A DNA stretch of 64,000 nucleotides from Rugamonas apoptosis (lineage in GTDB: Bacteria > Pseudomonadota > Gammaproteobacteria > Burkholderiales > Burkholderiaceae_D), in assembly GCF_014042355.1 (NCBI RefSeq), contig NZ_JACEZU010000001.1, positions 186,001 to 250,000 on the forward strand, written 5' to 3'. Position numbers and translations under genes: made by a program. Numbering within the stretch: position 1 is the first letter of the stretch; the number at the start of each line of letters is the position of its first letter. The notes under the pieces were generated by a model. The model made no database searches and was not told where the DNA came from. It saw nothing but the letters and a program-made list of their open reading frames with translations. Of this stretch, positions 10,460 to 18,642 are shown piece by piece.

Positions 10460-12565
10460 TTACTTGGCTTTCGCGGTGACGATCGCGTCGATCACATGCT
10501 TAGGCGCTTCGGAGTAGTGCTTGAATTCCATCGTGTAGGTCGCACGGCCTTGCGTTGCGGAACGCAGGGTGGTCGAGTAACCAAACATTTCCGACAGCGG
10601 TACTTCGGCTTTGATGATCTTGCCGCCGCCGCCTGGGATTTCGTCCATGCCCTGCACCATACCGCGGCGGGACGACAGGTCGCCCATCACGGTACCGGCG
10701 TAGTCTTCCGGCGTTTCCACTTCCACTGCCATCATTGGCTCCAGGATGACGGGGCTGGCGCGTTTGCAGCCTTCCTTGAACGCCATCGAACCGGCCATGC
10801 GGAACGCGTTTTCGTTCGAGTCCACATCGTGGTACGAACCGAAGGTCAGGGTGACTTTGACGTCAACCACTGGGTAGCCGGCCAGAACACCGTTCTGCAG
10901 CGTTTCGCGCACGCCTTTTTCCACCGCAGGGATGTATTCGCGAGGAACCACACCGCCCTTGATGGCGTCGACGAACTCGAAGCCCTTGCCTTGTTCCTGC
11001 GGCTCGACCGTCAGCACGGCGTGGCCGTATTGACCGCGACCACCGGACTGCTTGACGAACTTGCCTTCCACGTCCGACACCGACTTGCGGATCGTCTCGC
11101 GGTATGCCACTTGTGGCTTGCCGACGGTCGCTTCCACGCCGAATTCGCGCTTCATACGGTCGACGATAATTTCCAGGTGCAGCTCGCCCATACCACCGAT
11201 GATGGTCTGGCCCGATTCTTCATCGGTCTTCACGCGGAACGAAGGATCTTCCTGTGCCAGGCGGTTCAGGGCCAGGCCCATTTTTTCCTGGTCGGCCTTG
11301 GTCTTAGGCTCGACAGCCTGTTGAATCACCGGCTCAGGGAACACCATCTTTTCCAGGGTGATGATGGACGCTGGATCGCACAGGGTTTCACCGGTGGTCA
11401 CGTCTTTCAGGCCCACGGCGGCGGCGATGTCGCCGGCGCGCACTTCTTTGATCTCTTCGCGCTGGTTAGCGTGCATCTGCAGAATACGGCCCAGGCGTTC
11501 CTTGCGGCCCTTGACCGAGTTGTAGACGGTGTCGCCGGCGTTGATCACGCCCGAGTACACGCGGAAGAAGGCCAGCTGGCCGACGAACGGGTCGGTCATG
11601 ATCTTGAAGGCCAGTGCCGAGAACTTCTCGTCGTCAGCCGCTTTACGGGTGGCTGGCTCTTCGTGCTCGTCGGTACCTTTCACGGCGGCGATGTCGATCG
11701 GCGATGGCAGGAACTCGATCACGGCGTCCAACATGGCTTGCACGCCCTTGTTCTTGAACGCGGTACCGCACATCATCGGCACGATTTCGGAAGCGATGGT
11801 ACGCTCGCGCAGTGCTTGCTTGATCTCGGCTTCGGACAGGTCGCCCTCTTCCAGGTACTTGTTCATCAGCTCTTCGCTGGCTTCAGCGGCGGCTTCCACC
11901 ATCTTCTCGCGCCATTCGGCGGCCGAATCGGCCAGCTCGGCTGGGATGTCCACGTAGTCGAACTTCATGCCCTGGGAAGCGTCGTCCCAGATGATGGCTT
12001 TCATCTTGACCAGGTCGATCACGCCCTTGAAGTTTTCTTCAGCGCCGATCGGGATCTGGATCAGCACTGGGTTCGCCTTCAGGCGAGCGCGCATCTGATC
12101 GTAGACCTTGAAGAAGTTGGCACCGGTACGGTCCATCTTGTTGACGAAGGCCAGACGTGGCACTTTGTACTTGTTAGCCTGACGCCACACGGTTTCCGAC
12201 TGTGGCTGCACGCCGCCCACTGCGCAGTAAACCATGCATGCGCCGTCCAGCACGCGCATCGAACGCTCCACCTCGATGGTGAAGTCGACGTGGCCCGGGG
12301 TGTCGATGATGTTGATGTGGTGTTCTGGGAAGTTGTTAGCCATGCCTTTCCAGAAGCAGGTGGTCGCCGCGGAGGTAATCGTGATACCGCGCTCTTGTTC
12401 CTGCTCCATCCAGTCCATGGTGGCGGCGCCATCGTGCACTTCGCCGATCTTGTGGTTCACGCCGGTGTAGAACAGCACGCGTTCGGTGGTGGTCGTTTTA
12501 CCTGCGTCGATGTGAGCGGAAATACCGATATTGCGGTAGCGCTCAATGGGGGTCTTGCGGGCCAT
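10460..12565 (-). CDS. fusA: Translation elongation factor G
   Basis: EF-G, the ribosomal translocase. 701 residues (family 690-705). The GTPase site has AHIDAGKT (17-24), DTPGHVDF (about 88-95) and NKMD (about 142-145); domains II to V follow, with the RGMVQGM-type loop near residue 650. The ATG is 114 bases from the rpsG stop; that spacer holds an 8-bp hairpin. Confidence 0.98.
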   Translation of the reverse strand: MARKTPIERYRNIGISAHIDAGKTTTTERVLFYTGVNHKIGEVHDGAATMDWMEQEQERGITITSAATTCFWKGMANNFPEHHINIIDTPGHVDFTIEVERSMRVLDGACMVYCAVGGVQPQSETVWRQANKYKVPRLAFVNKMDRTGANFFKVYDQMRARLKANPVLIQIPIGAEENFKGVIDLVKMKAIIWDDASQGMKFDYVDIPAELADSAAEWREKMVEAAAEASEELMNKYLEEGDLSEAEIKQALRERTIASEIVPMMCGTAFKNKGVQAMLDAVIEFLPSPIDIAAVKGTDEHEEPATRKAADDEKFSALAFKIMTDPFVGQLAFFRVYSGVINAGDTVYNSVKGRKERLGRILQMHANQREEIKEVRAGDIAAAVGLKDVTTGETLCDPASIITLEKMVFPEPVIQQAVEPKTKADQEKMGLALNRLAQEDPSFRVKTDEESGQTIIGGMGELHLEIIVDRMKREFGVEATVGKPQVAYRETIRKSVSDVEGKFVKQSGGRGQYGHAVLTVEPQEQGKGFEFVDAIKGGVVPREYIPAVEKGVRETLQNGVLAGYPVVDVKVTLTFGSYHDVDSNENAFRMAGSMAFKEGCKRASPVILEPMMAVEVETPEDYAGTVMGDLSSRRGMVQGMDEIPGGGGKIIKAEVPLSEMFGYSTTLRSATQGRATYTMEFKHYSEAPKHVIDAIVTAKAK

Positions 12566-12649
12566 AATTAATCCTAAATCTTTGAATGGACAAAACCGAG
12601 CACCATTTTTTTGCTAAAAAATGAGCCCGGCCTCGAACAACAGATAACA

Positions 12650-12671
12650 GCCGGACCACACAGGGTCCGGC
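12650..12671 (-). repeat. Perfect 8-bp hairpin between rpsG and fusA
   Basis: GCCGGACC and GGTCCGGC enclose a six-base loop, starting 9 bases after the rpsG stop. There is no U-run behind it, so it is more likely a stability or partial-attenuation structure than a full terminator; fusA and tuf probably continue on the same transcript. Confidence 0.45.
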
Positions 12672-12679
12672 CGGTTTTA

Positions 12680-13150
12680 TTAGAAGCGGAAGTGCGAGAA
12701 CGCCTTGTTCGCTTCTGCCATGCGGTGCACTTCATCGCGCTTTTTCATCGCACCGCCGCGGCCTTCAGCCGCTTCCATCAGCTCACCGCCCAGGCGCTGT
12801 GGCATGGACTTTTCGCTGCGCTTGTTGGCGGCTTCACGCAGCCAGCGCATCGACAGGGCCATACGGCGCACTGGACGCACTTCGACTGGCACCTGGTAGT
12901 TGGCGCCGCCGACGCGGCGGGATTTCACCTCAACCAGCGGCTTGGCGTTGTTGATGGCGGTAGCGAACACTTCCAGCGGGTCTTTGCCCGACTTGGCGGC
13001 GATGTGCTCGAAAGCACCGTAGATGATGTTTTCAGCGACCGATTTTTTACCGGACAGCATCAGCACGTTAACGAACTTGGCGACATCCGTGTTGCCGAAT
13101 TTAGGATCAGGCAGGATTTCGCGCTTGGGTACTTCACGACGACGTGGCAT
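12680..13150 (-). CDS. rpsG: 30S ribosomal protein S7
   Basis: S7, the primary assembly protein of the small-subunit head, and in E. coli the translational repressor of the str operon. 156 residues from [19 protein letters not shown], the universal start; an in-frame start five codons earlier is rejected because the AAGGA site lies at the right distance (6 bases) from 13150. The carboxy half has [20 protein letters not shown] and the terminal [15 protein letters not shown]. Confidence 0.97.
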   Translation of the reverse strand: MPRRREVPKREILPDPKFGNTDVAKFVNVLMLSGKKSVAENIIYGAFEHIAAKSGKDPLEVFATAINNAKPLVEVKSRRVGGANYQVPVEVRPVRRMALSMRWLREAANKRSEKSMPQRLGGELMEAAEGRGGAMKKRDEVHRMAEANKAFSHFRF

Positions 13151-13232
13151 ATCAATTCCTTTCAATCTTCAGTTGAGGTGCGCAGATATGGGTTCGCACT
13201 CTCACGGAAGGCCATCATAGCCATCCACTTAC

Positions 13233-13250
13233 TCGACCAGTTGCGGTCGA
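13233..13250 (-). promoter_or_regulatory. Hairpin in the rpsL-rpsG spacer, possible S7 site
   Basis: TCGACC and GGTCGA pair around a six-base loop about 85 bases in front of rpsG. In E. coli the S7 repressor site lies in the same intercistronic spacer. The position is the only argument here; no sequence match was established. Confidence 0.3.
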
Positions 13251-13295
13251 CTACATTCACTTAGCTTTTATTGCCACTGAGCGAAACTTGGGGTA

Positions 13296-13679
13296 TTACT
13301 TCTTACCGGCCTTAGCACGCTTGGTACCGTACTTCGAGCGCGCTTGTTTACGGTCTTTCACGCCTTGGGTATCCAGCGCGCCGCGAACCATGTGGTAACG
13401 CACACCTGGCAAGTCTTTTACACGACCGCCGCGCAGCAGCACAACGCTGTGCTCTTGCAGGTTGTGGCCTTCACCGCCGATGTACGAAATGACTTCGAAA
13501 CCGTTGGTCAGACGCACTTTGGCGACTTTACGCAAAGCCGAGTTAGGCTTCTTAGGAGTGGTGGTGTACACACGGGTGCAAACGCCACGTTTTTGCGGGC
13601 TGTTTTCCAGCGCCGGCGACTTGCTCTTCACGGTCAAAGCGACGCGTGGGCTGCGAATCAGTTGATTGATGGTTGGCAT
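13296..13679 (-). CDS. rpsL: 30S ribosomal protein S12
   Basis: S12 of the decoding centre, target of streptomycin-resistance mutations. 127 residues (family 123-126 plus a few). [12 protein letters not shown] start; the [20 protein letters not shown] block (residues about 41-60) carries Lys43-type and [26 protein letters not shown] the Lys88-type position; both lysines are present, so no classic resistance allele is seen. First gene of the str transcript. Confidence 0.97.
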   Translation of the reverse strand: MPTINQLIRSPRVALTVKSKSPALENSPQKRGVCTRVYTTTPKKPNSALRKVAKVRLTNGFEVISYIGGEGHNLQEHSVVLLRGGRVKDLPGVRYHMVRGALDTQGVKDRKQARSKYGTKRAKAGKK

Positions 13680-13713
13680 CGTTCTAAATCCAACAAAATT
13701 ACAACGTTGATAA

Positions 13714-13731
13714 CCCGGGCGATTGCCCGGG
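13714..13731 (-). repeat. Leader hairpin in front of rpsL
   Basis: CCCGGGC and GCCCGGG with a four-base loop (GATT on the plus strand), about 35 bases in front of the rpsL start and inside the transcribed leader. No U-run follows, so it is a leader structure rather than a terminator. Confidence 0.45.
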
Positions 13732-13838
13732 GGCTAAAACTGAGTCTCTATTTACACACAGCGGAGGCGCGGACAGCCACTCACTGGGGAGCGGCTACAA
13801 GAGCGTATACGATGCGCAGAATAAATTGAGAACTCGCG

Positions 13839-13867
13839 AGTATAGACGGGGTCCGGGGGCCAGTCAA
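13839..13867 (-). promoter_or_regulatory. Promoter of the str operon
   Basis: On the minus strand TTGACT (13867-13862), exactly 17 bases, then TATACT (13844-13839). Both hexamers match consensus at 5 of 6. The leader to rpsL would be about 150 bases. The GC-rich spacer just downstream (CGCGAG) could be a discriminator for stringent control, which is known for such operons but not shown here. Confidence 0.85.
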
Positions 13868-13969
13868 TCTATTTCGGGGCGGCGCCCGACGGGGCGGGCC
13901 AGCGAAAACTCACTGTAAGATCAGGAAACACTTGATAATAGCAGACATTTTTCCCCGTACTCCGCCTTT

Positions 13970-15886
13970 ATGCCATCCCTGTTGCGTCCCTCCAACCTGT
14001 TCCTGCTCGCCACTTATCTGCTGCTGTCAGCCGTGCCCTACGTGCCCTGGCTGCTGGGCAAACCGGTGGAGCAGGCGTGGCAGATGGCGGCCGTCGAGGC
14101 GCTGGGCTGGCTGGCCGCCTGGGCCGTGTTCAAGCGCCCGGCCTGGTTCCACTGGCTGCTGTTGCCCGCCTTCGTGGCGCTGCCGGCCGAGGTCTACCTG
14201 TTCGTGTTCTACGGCCAGGGCATTTCCACCCACCACCTGGGCATCATCGCTGAAACCAGCCCCCGGGAAGCGATGGAATTCCTGGGCCAGAAAGTGTGGC
14301 TGCTGGGCGGCGCCATGGCCGCCGTGCTGGCCTGGTGGCTGCTGACCCAGCTGGTGGCCGTGCGCACCCGCGCGCTGGACTGGACCGGCCGCAGCCGCTG
14401 GGCCGCGCTGGCGGCCTTGCTGCTGCTGGCCGCCGTGGCTGGCTGGGGCTATGAATTCGGGGTCCAGGCCAAGCCGTCCGTATCGGCCAAGGCCGCCACA
14501 ACGCCGGCCGCCTCCAGCGCGCACGCCGGGTCCGGCAGCGTGGCCGCCTCCGGCTTCGGCGACGGCGCCAGCGACGACGAGGAGGAGGATGCGGACGAGG
14601 ACAGCAGCCCGTCGCTGCCGGCCATGCCGGCCGCCGGCCATTTACAGTGGAAGCTGGCGGCCCTGCCCTACTGGGCCCGTTCGCCGGTGGGCGGCGACGC
14701 GTTCGCGGCCAGCTGGCCATTCGGCCTGACGGCGCGCTTCGCCGATTTCTGGAAGGAACGCCGCTACCTGGCCGAGCTCGGTGAACGCAGCCGCAGCTTC
14801 CGCTTCCAGGCGCACCAGGCCACGCCGGGGCAGGAACCCGAGATCGTGGTGCTGGTGATCGGCGAATCGTCGCGCTACGACCGTTGGAGCCTGAACGGCT
14901 ATCCACGCAACACCAACCCGCTGCTCAAGAAGGAAAGCAACCTGGTGACGCTGCCGGACGTGATCACGGCCGTCTCGGCCACCCGGTTGTCGGTGCCGGT
15001 GATCATTTCGCGCAAGCCCGCCATGCAAAGCCTGAAGGATGGCTTTTCCGAGAAATCGTTCCTGACGGCCTATAAGGAAGCGGGCTTCAAGACCTGGTGG
15101 TTGTCGAACCAGGTGTCGTTCGGCCAGTTCGACACCCCCGTGTCCGTGTTCGCCAAGGAAGCGGACGTGGTTGAATTCCTCAACCTGGGCGGTTTCACCA
15201 ACCGCTCCAATTTCGACGCCGTGCTGCTGGAACCGCTGCAGCATGCCATCGACGACCCGGCGCCGAAAAAGCTGATCGTGCTGCACTCGCTGGGCAACCA
15301 CTGGAACTACAGCCAGCGTTATCCGCAGAGCTTCGACAAGTGGCAACCGTCGCTGTTCGGGGTCGACAAGCCCGTCTACACGGACACCAAGATCAAGCCC
15401 CAGCTCAACAACAGCTACGACAACTCCATCCTGTATACGGACTGGTTCCTGTCGCAGGCCATCGACACCGTCAAGCGCACCCAACAGCTGGGCGCGCTGG
15501 TGTACGTGGCCGACCATGGCCAGACCCTGTACGACGGCAGCTGCAACCTGGCCTTCCACGGCCACAACACCCAGTTCGAGTTCCACATTCCCGCCTTCGT
15601 CTGGTACTCCGACCAGTACCGCGACCGCTATCCGGAAAAAGTGCGGCAGTTGCAGCGCCACCGCAAGGCCAGGCTGGCGACGGAAAACATGTTCCACACG
15701 CTGCTGGACCTGGGCGATATCGCCTACCCGGGCGAGCGGCTGGAATGGAGCTTCGTCAACGCCCGTTTCAAGCAGCACAAGCGCTACGTGGACAGCTATG
15801 GCTGGACCAACTACGACAACGCCATCATCAAGGGCGACTGCCGCGAAGTGATCGACAAGGACAAGCCGCTCAAGCAGGAAAAATAG
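13970..15886 (+). CDS. Phosphoethanolamine transferase-like, sulfatase-fold membrane enzyme
   Basis: Probable inner-membrane enzyme that transfers phosphoethanolamine to lipopolysaccharide (EptA/CptA/EptC family). 638 residues. Residues 8-160 contain about five hydrophobic segments; the catalytic domain starts near residue 290 with VLVIGESSRYDRW (metal ligand Glu299). The nucleophile is likely Thr338 in SATRLSVP, where EptA has a TGTATR-type motif, and VADHG (about 514) supplies another metal site. Odd: between membrane and catalytic domain is a low-complexity Ala/Ser/Gly linker ending in an almost purely acidic run (residues 202-211). No clear Shine-Dalgarno lies before the ATG. Substrate (lipid A, core or other) cannot be told. 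Confidence 0.75.
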   Translation: MPSLLRPSNLFLLATYLLLSAVPYVPWLLGKPVEQAWQMAAVEALGWLAAWAVFKRPAWFHWLLLPAFVALPAEVYLFVFYGQGISTHHLGIIAETSPREAMEFLGQKVWLLGGAMAAVLAWWLLTQLVAVRTRALDWTGRSRWAALAALLLLAAVAGWGYEFGVQAKPSVSAKAATTPAASSAHAGSGSVAASGFGDGASDDEEEDADEDSSPSLPAMPAAGHLQWKLAALPYWARSPVGGDAFAASWPFGLTARFADFWKERRYLAELGERSRSFRFQAHQATPGQEPEIVVLVIGESSRYDRWSLNGYPRNTNPLLKKESNLVTLPDVITAVSATRLSVPVIISRKPAMQSLKDGFSEKSFLTAYKEAGFKTWWLSNQVSFGQFDTPVSVFAKEADVVEFLNLGGFTNRSNFDAVLLEPLQHAIDDPAPKKLIVLHSLGNHWNYSQRYPQSFDKWQPSLFGVDKPVYTDTKIKPQLNNSYDNSILYTDWFLSQAIDTVKRTQQLGALVYVADHGQTLYDGSCNLAFHGHNTQFEFHIPAFVWYSDQYRDRYPEKVRQLQRHRKARLATENMFHTLLDLGDIAYPGERLEWSFVNARFKQHKRYVDSYGWTNYDNAIIKGDCREVIDKDKPLKQEK

Positions 15887-15906
15887 CCCCGGACGCAGCG
15901 CCCCCG

Positions 15907-16371
15907 CTACGCTGCCTTGTGCACCATCAGCCAATACACCACGACCAGGGCGCCGAACGCGGGCACGCCCAGCGCGGTCCAGATGCGCTCATAGCGCCAG
16001 TAGCGCGGCGGCAACGCGGTGCCGCCGTCCGCGGCGAGGGCGGCCATGTCGCGCATGCGCAATTGCAGCCACACCACCGGCAGCCAGCACAGGCCGGCCA
16101 GCCCATACAAGGCCAGCGACCACAGCAGCCAGTGCGCGCTCAGCGGATAGCCCGCCAGCCTGGCCAGCCAGTAACCGGATAGCGGCTGGATGAGCACGGT
16201 GGGCGTGGTGAAGCACCAGTCGGCCCGCGCCACCCAGCGCGTGACCACCGCCATCGCCCGCACGTCGCCGCTGCGGTTGGTGCAGAACATGAAAAACGCC
16301 GTGCCGCATCCCGTGCCAAACAGGAAGGTGGCCGACAGGATGTGCAGCCACTTGATGGTCAGGTAGTCCAT
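15907..16371 (-). CDS. DUF2269-type integral membrane protein
   Basis: 154-residue membrane protein of the DUF2269 family; function unknown. Four hydrophobic helices are visible (about residues 5-25, 48-66, 78-100, 128-150). The start MDYLTIKWLHILSATFLFG is preferred because a GAGAGG site precedes it and because the stop of the upstream SDR gene (TGA) is one base before it; an earlier in-frame ATG would overlap that gene. It is therefore the second gene of an operon with the SDR-DoxX protein, and probably shares its control by the GbsR-type regulator. Confidence 0.75.
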   Translation of the reverse strand: MDYLTIKWLHILSATFLFGTGCGTAFFMFCTNRSGDVRAMAVVTRWVARADWCFTTPTVLIQPLSGYWLARLAGYPLSAHWLLWSLALYGLAGLCWLPVVWLQLRMRDMAALAADGGTALPPRYWRYERIWTALGVPAFGALVVVYWLMVHKAA

Positions 16372-16372
16372 C

Positions 16373-17659
16373 TCAATGCCTCTCACTTTCCTGGTCGCCG
16401 TCCAGCCGCCACAACACCAGCATGGCCGCCAGCAAGGGCAGGTTCTTGCTCAACACGCCAAACGGGTGGCCCCAGAACGCAGGCAGGAACACGGTCAGGA
16501 TGGCGCTGTAGCCGGCCACCAGCGCCAGCTGCAACGGCCACAGCCAGCGGCGCGGCCGCAGCAGCAACAGCGAGCCGATGGCGCCATCGAGTCCGCTGGC
16601 GGCCAGCAACAGCGGTTCCCGCCAGCCCGGCGGCACGCCGCACGCGGCCAGCCAGCGCACGCTGTCGGCATGCGGCCAGCCCCACCAGGACGCCCACGCC
16701 GTGACCAGCCACAACAAGGCCAGCGCGATGCGCAGGGCCGGCGCACCCCAGCCCAGCACGGCCGCCGGCAATTGCACCGGCCGGGCGAAACTGGCCGGGT
16801 CGCGCGGCGTGCGCGCCAGCACCGCGCTGACGGGACCGGCATCGGCCGTGTTGCCGCCGTCGGCGCTGCGTTCCAGCATGGTCTGCGCGTCCGGCGTCAA
16901 GGCACTGGCCGGGTGCAGCGCGGCCAGCCGCGCCGTCAGCCGCGCCAGCGGCAAGGGCAGCTCCAGCACCAGCGCCGGCGGCGCCCCCATGCCCGCGCGC
17001 AGCGCCGCCAGGTAGCCGGCCATGCTCAGCGCGCGCGGCCCCACGGCGGCCAGCTCGGCCGGCGCATCCTCGTCGCGCAGCAGCAGGCGCACGATGACGG
17101 CGGCCAGGTCGTCGACATGGATGGGCTGCACCGGCGCGCCGTGGGCCATGGGCATGGCCAGCAGCGGCAAGGTGGCCAGCGTGCGGAACAGGCGGCTGCT
17201 GGCGCCCTCCTCGCCATACACCAGCGACGGCCGGACGATGGTGGCGTGCAGGCGGCGCCGGCGCAGGGCGGCCTCCGCTTCGCCCTTGCTGCGCCAGTAA
17301 TCGGTGGCGGCGGCCGGATCGCTGCCCAGCGCCGACAGCTGGATCACCCGGCGCACGCCTAATTGCTCACAGGCGGCGAACAGGGCCACCGGCGCGGCAC
17401 GGTGCAAACGGTCGAAATCGCCGGGCCGGCGCGCGCGGATAATGCCCACGCAGTTGACCACCGCGTCCACCCCGGCCAGCAGCGGCAGCCAGGCCGCCGG
17501 CTCCGTCATGGCGGCCATGTCCAGTGCATGCCAGTCCGATGCCGCGACACCGTCCGGCCGGCGGCGGCTGGCACCGATCACATGGCAGCCGGCCGCGCGC
17601 AAGGCCGCCAGAGTATGACCGCCGATCAGTCCGGTGGCGCCGAGTACCAGTACGTTCAT
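16373..17659 (-). CDS. SDR-family NAD(P)-binding protein fused to a DoxX-like membrane domain
   Basis: 428 residues in two parts. Residues 1-290 are an atypical short-chain dehydrogenase (NmrA/complex I NDUFA9-like subgroup): GATGLIGG dinucleotide motif at residues 7-14, NCVGII near 69 and a VRPSLVYGE block near 142, with YWRSKGEAE giving the Tyr-Lys pair. Residues 300-420 are four hydrophobic helices resembling DoxX-like proteins. Such fusions are found in proteobacteria, but the substrate is unknown. A strong AGGGAGG ribosome binding site precedes the ATG. A 24-bp palindrome lies 32 bases upstream and matches one at the promoter of the next upstream gene, a GbsR-type regulator. Confidence 0.8.
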   Translation of the reverse strand: MNVLVLGATGLIGGHTLAALRAAGCHVIGASRRRPDGVAASDWHALDMAAMTEPAAWLPLLAGVDAVVNCVGIIRARRPGDFDRLHRAAPVALFAACEQLGVRRVIQLSALGSDPAAATDYWRSKGEAEAALRRRRLHATIVRPSLVYGEEGASSRLFRTLATLPLLAMPMAHGAPVQPIHVDDLAAVIVRLLLRDEDAPAELAAVGPRALSMAGYLAALRAGMGAPPALVLELPLPLARLTARLAALHPASALTPDAQTMLERSADGGNTADAGPVSAVLARTPRDPASFARPVQLPAAVLGWGAPALRIALALLWLVTAWASWWGWPHADSVRWLAACGVPPGWREPLLLAASGLDGAIGSLLLLRPRRWLWPLQLALVAGYSAILTVFLPAFWGHPFGVLSKNLPLLAAMLVLWRLDGDQESERH

Positions 17660-17690
17660 AAAGCCTCCCTGTTGATGGCCGCTGCATCTG

Positions 17691-17714
17691 TTATTTCAGT
17701 AAAAACAGAAATGA
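17691..17714. promoter_or_regulatory. Operator-like palindrome in front of the SDR-DUF2269 operon
   Basis: 24 bases with arms TTATTTC.G and C.GAAATgA around a central AT-rich segment. Its arms match the palindrome at 18316-18339 at 18 of 24 positions, the differences being mostly in the centre. Same strand context, 32 bases in front of the SDR start. Probably the second site of the same regulator. Confidence 0.6.
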
Positions 17715-17721
17715 TGACCGC

Positions 17722-17749
17722 AAAAAAAGGCCCACGATCGCCGCAGGCC
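17722..17749 (-). terminator. Intrinsic terminator after the GbsR-type regulator
   Basis: On the minus strand GGCCTGCG (17749-17742) and CGTGGGCC (17736-17729) pair with two G-U wobbles, followed by seven T (17728-17722). It separates the regulator from its downstream target operon, which then needs its own promoter. Confidence 0.75.
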
Positions 17750-17762
17750 GTGATGACGGTGC

Positions 17763-18305
17763 TTAGCGCCCGTCTGCCTCGTCCCCGCCCAGCATGCGGG
17801 CGACCTTGCCGCCCATCTTGAGGAAGCGCTGCAGTGTGGCCGGCGGCAAGTGCTTGTAATCGCCATAGGTCGTGGTCAGCATTTCCAGGAAGCTCAGCAC
17901 CTGCGCCATCTTGACCTTGGTGGCATCCTCCAGGCCGGGATCGTGATCAGCATCGAGCGCGCATTCGCGCAGGATGGTGAGGGTGGGGTCGATCTCGCGC
18001 CGCTTGCGCTCTTCCACGATGACGCGGAAGATCTCCCACACATCCTGCAGGGCGACGAAATGGTCGCGGCGGTCGCCGGCCACATGGGTGATGCGCACCA
18101 GCCCCCAGCCCTGCAACTCCTTCAGGCTGTTGCTGACATTGGAGCGGGCCACGCCCAGCGTCTCGGCGATCTCCTCGGCCGGCAAGGGACGGTTGGACAG
18201 GAACAGCAGCGCGTGCATCTGCGCCACCGTGCGGTTGACGCCCCAGCGGGTGCCCATCTCGCCCCAGTGGAGTATGTATTTTTGCATGGTCGGCGCGAGT
18301 GGCAT
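17763..18305 (-). CDS. GbsR/MarR-type transcriptional regulator
   Basis: 180-residue winged-helix regulator of the GbsR group of the MarR superfamily. The helix-turn-helix is at about residues 35-60 (AEEIAETLGVARSNVSNSLKEL), followed by a wing with GDRRDHF and a helical dimerisation tail. The start at 18305 (MPLAPTMQKYILHW) is chosen since an AAAGGA site lies six bases before it; the next ATG upstream (18311) abuts that site. A consensus promoter and a 24-bp palindrome overlapping its -10 point to self-repression. The effector is unknown; some GbsR proteins sense choline or related compounds, others do not. Confidence 0.85.
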   Translation of the reverse strand: MPLAPTMQKYILHWGEMGTRWGVNRTVAQMHALLFLSNRPLPAEEIAETLGVARSNVSNSLKELQGWGLVRITHVAGDRRDHFVALQDVWEIFRVIVEERKRREIDPTLTILRECALDADHDPGLEDATKVKMAQVLSFLEMLTTTYGDYKHLPPATLQRFLKMGGKVARMLGGDEADGR

Positions 18306-18315
18306 GGGCATTCCT

Positions 18316-18339
18316 TTATTTCTGTCGTTACAGAAATAA
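18316..18339. promoter_or_regulatory. Operator-like palindrome at the regulator promoter
   Basis: Perfect 9-bp arms TTATTTCTG (18316-18324) and CAGAAATAA (18331-18339) around six bases. It overlaps the -10 hexamer of the regulator promoter (18336-18341) and the expected transcription start, so binding would block initiation. Confidence 0.75.
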
Positions 18340-18364
18340 TAGAATCTGATGCGTGCGCTGTCAA
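18336..18364 (-). promoter_or_regulatory. Promoter of the GbsR-type regulator
   Basis: On the minus strand TTGACA (18364-18359), 17 bases, TATTAT (18341-18336): a perfect -35 and a 5/6 -10 at optimal spacing. Transcription would start near 18329, giving a leader of about 24 bases that just holds the ribosome binding site. Confidence 0.85.
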
Positions 18365-18563
18365 TCACCATGCGAGCGGTCCGCGCGCGCCATGGCCGCC
18401 GCACCGCACCGGCGAGGCGACCACGGCCGACAAGTGATGAGATGTGTTGTTTTTTGGACAGCGACTATCTCACCAACTGGTTGCATGGACGAGCATGCTT
18501 CACTCCACGCCCTACAGTTAGCTATTCGCTATGACCCAGCTGTTCCGATTCAATAATAGCTAA
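18365..18563. other. Gene-free spacer between regulator and PEP-CTERM gene
   Basis: Divergent spacer. Short frames crossing it have no start signal or recognisable product. Besides the flanking promoters no structure was found in it by eye. Confidence 0.4.
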
Positions 18564-18592
18564 TTGACATCGTTTTACACCCCTTGTAAGTT
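18564..18592 (+). promoter_or_regulatory. Candidate promoter of the PEP-CTERM gene
   Basis: Perfect -35 TTGACA (18564-18569), 17 bases, then TAAGTT (18587-18592), a weak -10. Transcription would begin near 18600, directly at the hairpin described next. An activator may be needed given the poor -10. Confidence 0.5.
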
Positions 18593-18601
18593 GGAACTCA
18601 G

Positions 18602-18626
18602 CACTCGGATCGCCGGGTGTTTTTTT
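18602..18626 (+). terminator. Terminator-like hairpin in the leader of the PEP-CTERM gene
   Basis: CACTCGG (18602-18608) and CCGGGTG (18613-18619), one G-U pair, loop ATCG, followed by seven T (18620-18626). It lies five bases before the Shine-Dalgarno (AGGGGA) of the downstream gene. With the promoter at 18564-18592 it would be at the extreme 5' end of the mRNA. It could be an attenuator, a 5' stabiliser, or the end of an unseen short RNA. Confidence 0.55.
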
Positions 18627-18642
18627 GCCATAGGGGAACAAA

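Noticed and set aside
10496..12571. 691-codon open frame opposite fusA
   Set aside because: Shadow of a conserved gene; His/Val/Gln-rich composition and no similarity.
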